DNA of 23,257 nt from contig CASFPX010000027.1 of NCBI GenBank assembly GCA_949296915.1, forward strand, positions 1 through 23,257, given 5' to 3'. Positions 21,794 through 23,257 of the stretch are shown piece by piece. Numbering within the stretch: the stretch's first letter is position 1; every line of letters starts with the position of its first letter. Source of the DNA: Onthovicinus sp900555545 (GTDB taxonomy: Bacteria; Bacillota; Clostridia; Oscillospirales; Acutalibacteraceae). The notes under the pieces were generated by a model, which saw nothing but the letters and a program-made list of their open reading frames with translations, ran no database searches and had not been told where the DNA came from. The position numbers were made by a program, and so were the translations under genes.

Positions 21794-22891
21794 TTAGACA
21801 TTAAAGCGGAACAGAACAATATCGCCGTCTTTCATCACATATTCCTTGCCCTCGCTGCGGACGAGGCCCTTCTCCTTGGCGGCCGTCATGGAGCCGCAGC
21901 GGATCAGATCCTCATAGGCGATGACCTCCGCGCGGATGAAACCACGCTCGAAGTCGGAATGGATCTTTCCGGCAGCTTGCGGCGCTTTGGTGCCATCCTT
22001 GATCGTCCAGGCGCGCACTTCCGGCTTTCCCGCAGTCAGATAGGAGATCAAGCCCAGCAACTTGTAGCTTTGCTGGATCAATCGATCCAGCCCACTGTGC
22101 TCCAATCCAATATCGGCGAGGAAAAGCGCCTTCTCCTCCGGTTCCAAGGAGGAAATCTGTGCCTCCAGTTCCGCGCAAATTGGCATGACCTGCGCGCCCT
22201 GCCGGTCTGCAATCGTCCGGACCGCTGCCACACGGGCGTTTTCGGCGATCCCGTTTTTAAAGTCCTCCTCACTCATATTGCAGGCGTAGATAACCGGCTT
22301 GGCGGAGAGCAGGCCGATCTCATTCATCAGCACCCGCTCCTCATCGCTCTCCGGCTCAATATTTCGAGCGCCGTTGCCCTCCTCCAGCTCCGCTTTAATC
22401 CGCTTTAAGAAATCTACCTGCCATGTCAGGGATTTATCCCCCTTGGCAGCCTTGGCCGTACGGTCGATCCGGCGGTCAATCACTTCCAGATCAGCGAGAA
22501 TCAGTTCCAGATCGATCGTCTCAATGTCGCGTGCGGGATCGACGCTCCCCTCAACATGAATAATGTCGTCATCATCAAAGCAACGCACTACGTGGACAAT
22601 GGCATCCACCTCGCGGATGTGCGAGAGAAACTTGTTACCCAATCCCTCGCCCTTGGATGCACCTTTAACCAATCCGGCAATATCGACAAATTCAATCGTC
22701 GCAGGTGTGATCTTATCCGGATCGTACATCTCCGCCAGCTTATCCAGGCGTGGATCCGGCACGGCGACAACACCGACGTTTGGCTCAATCGTACAGAACG
22801 CATAGTTGGCAGACTGTGCCCCCGCATTGGTGATAGCATTAAAAAGTGTGCTTTTACCCACGTTTGGCAACCCTACAATTCCTAATTTCAT
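21794..22891 (-). CDS. ychF: YchF/OLA1-type ATPase
   Basis: A near-universal P-loop NTPase of the Obg family that prefers ATP, binds ribosomes and is linked to stress and redox responses. The 365 residues match the family. G1 is GLPNVGKS (6-13), with FCTIEPNVGVVAVPD after it. G3 is DIAGLVKGAS, and the G4 position reads NMSEED instead of NKxD, the known reason YchF binds ATP rather than GTP. A coiled-coil domain (about 130-200) and a C-terminal TGS domain with GTKAPQAAGKIHSDFERGFIRAEV follow. AAAGGT precedes the ATG. No clear promoter is seen in the 90 bases upstream, which separate it from the recombinase gene on the same strand, so its promoter may lie inside or beyond that gene. Confidence 0.97.
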   Translation of the reverse strand: MKLGIVGLPNVGKSTLFNAITNAGAQSANYAFCTIEPNVGVVAVPDPRLDKLAEMYDPDKITPATIEFVDIAGLVKGASKGEGLGNKFLSHIREVDAIVHVVRCFDDDDIIHVEGSVDPARDIETIDLELILADLEVIDRRIDRTAKAAKGDKSLTWQVDFLKRIKAELEEGNGARNIEPESDEERVLMNEIGLLSAKPVIYACNMSEEDFKNGIAENARVAAVRTIADRQGAQVMPICAELEAQISSLEPEEKALFLADIGLEHSGLDRLIQQSYKLLGLISYLTAGKPEVRAWTIKDGTKAPQAAGKIHSDFERGFIRAEVIAYEDLIRCGSMTAAKEKGLVRSEGKEYVMKDGDIVLFRFNV

Positions 22892-22909
22892 ATCTACCTT
22901 TACCTGTCC

Positions 22910-22936
22910 AGAAAGCCTTGATTTTACGGGCTTTCT
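22910..22936 (-). other. Hairpin between recombinase and ychF
   Basis: The arms agaaagcc (22910-22917) and ggctttct (22929-22936) form a perfect 8-bp stem with an 11-base loop between the recombinase stop and the ychF start. The T run expected of a terminator is missing on the minus strand. It may be a partial terminator of the recombinase gene or part of an attachment site. Confidence 0.45.
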
Positions 22937-22954
22937 GCCTTTCTCTTTATTTTG

Positions 22955-22976
22955 TTTACACCCTTTTTACACCCTT
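22955..22976. repeat. Tandem 11-bp repeat next to the recombinase gene
   Basis: The unit tttacaccctt occurs twice with no gap (22955-22965, 22966-22976), just past the recombinase stop codon on the minus strand. Short direct repeats beside an integrase gene are typical of recombinase arm-binding or attachment-site regions, but no function can be proven from one end. Confidence 0.7.
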
Positions 22977-22981
22977 TTTTC

Positions 22982-23257
22982 TTAACTGGTGGGAGTACTG
23001 GTGGGAGTAAAATTTTCAAACAGGTGTACTGCGTTTACCAGTGACTCGTCCGTAACATGAACATATCTGTCCATAGTTGTTTTAATACTTGCATGACCTA
23101 ATAGTTGCTGCAAGACTTTCGGCTGCATACCTCGCTCAATCGCGCGGGTCGCATAAGTATGACGTAGCGCGTGCATACAAAAGCGTTTAATCCCGGCTTC
23201 ATCACACAACTTATACAGATGTGTGTCATAAGAACTGTTTTTTGCGGGTTCTCCTGT
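22982..23257 (-). CDS. Tyrosine recombinase/integrase, C-terminal part (runs off the right edge)
   Basis: The last 91 residues of a phage or conjugative-element type integrase. The beginning lies beyond the window, since the frame stays open to base 23257. The catalytic C-terminal signature is present: HALRHTYATR (HxxR with the active Arg), then LLGHASIKTTMDRYVHV, with the conserved His and the nucleophile Tyr. Such enzymes cut and rejoin DNA at an attachment site to insert or excise a mobile element. The protein ends in a Thr-Pro-Thr-Ser repeat (TPTSTPTS) made by a 12-bp tandem duplication. Because the gene points toward ychF, the element boundary probably lies in the 90 bases between them, and the element extends to the right, out of view. 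Confidence 0.9.
   Translation of the reverse strand, partial: TGEPAKNSSYDTHLYKLCDEAGIKRFCMHALRHTYATRAIERGMQPKVLQQLLGHASIKTTMDRYVHVTDESLVNAVHLFENFTPTSTPTS
22985..23008. repeat. Tandem 12-bp repeat in the 3' end of the recombinase gene
   Basis: The unit actggtgggagt occurs twice in tandem (22985-22996, 22997-23008), immediately before the stop codon, and encodes a Thr-Pro-Thr-Ser doublet at the C-terminus. Being in frame, it does not break the gene. Together with the 11-bp repeat 8 bases away, it makes a compact repeat cluster at the presumed element end. Confidence 0.75.

Noticed and set aside
22955..23008. Clustered short repeats, considered as a CRISPR array
   Set aside because: There are only two copies of each of two different units, with no spacers and one unit inside a coding frame, so this is not CRISPR.

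Overview
The window (23,257 bases, fairly GC-rich) looks like the chromosome of a Gram-positive anaerobe of the Clostridia, most likely a gut Oscillospirales-type bacterium. The signs are a T-box leader on pheST, sigma-A type promoters with 17-bp spacers, strong AGGAGG-like ribosome sites, a desulfoferrodoxin, a Bacillus AadK-like adenylyltransferase, GPH sugar transport and no outer-membrane genes. The genus cannot be read from the sequence alone.

Layout, left to right. (1) 98-1962, minus strand: acpS - nnrD - lipoprotein operon closed by a hairpin. (2) 1967-5817, plus strand: promoter, phenylalanine-type T-box leader, pheS, pheT, terminator. The promoters of (1) and (2) lie back to back with -35 boxes only 4 bp apart. 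(3) 5892-7094, plus: superoxide reductase (desulfoferrodoxin) with its own promoter and terminator, then a cysteine-motif flavoprotein, possibly an oxidative-stress pair. (4) 7125-13928, minus: a tightly packed six-gene run (metallophosphoesterase, GH35 beta-galactosidase, HD protein, GNAT acetyltransferase, aminoglycoside 6-adenylyltransferase, GH13 alpha-glucosidase) with one clear promoter upstream and one terminator downstream. (5) 13975-15809, minus: single-gene unit for a membrane-anchored PpiC-type foldase whose parvulin region appears duplicated. (6) 15883-20179, minus: GPH sugar symporter followed by a 901-residue (alpha/alpha)6-barrel glycosidase, a small import-and-hydrolyse unit of unknown substrate. 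(7) 20221-21755, minus: NfeD and SPFH/stomatin membrane pair with promoter and terminator. (8) 21794-22891, minus: ychF. (9) 22955-23257: the 3' end of a tyrosine recombinase gene running off the right edge, with two short tandem repeats around its stop codon. This is probably one boundary of an integrated element that continues outside the window.

How the parts work together: most of the window is core housekeeping (lipid carrier activation, NAD(P)H repair, Phe-tRNA charging, protein folding, membrane quality control) interleaved with sugar-use genes. The glycosidases in (4) and (6) lack signal peptides, so they should act in the cytoplasm on small imported glycosides. I see no obviously new defence or mobile system fully inside the window. 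The best leads for something undescribed are the GPH/901-residue glycosidase pair, the mixed six-gene operon carrying an antibiotic-modifying enzyme, the duplicated parvulin foldase, and the recombinase boundary at the right end.
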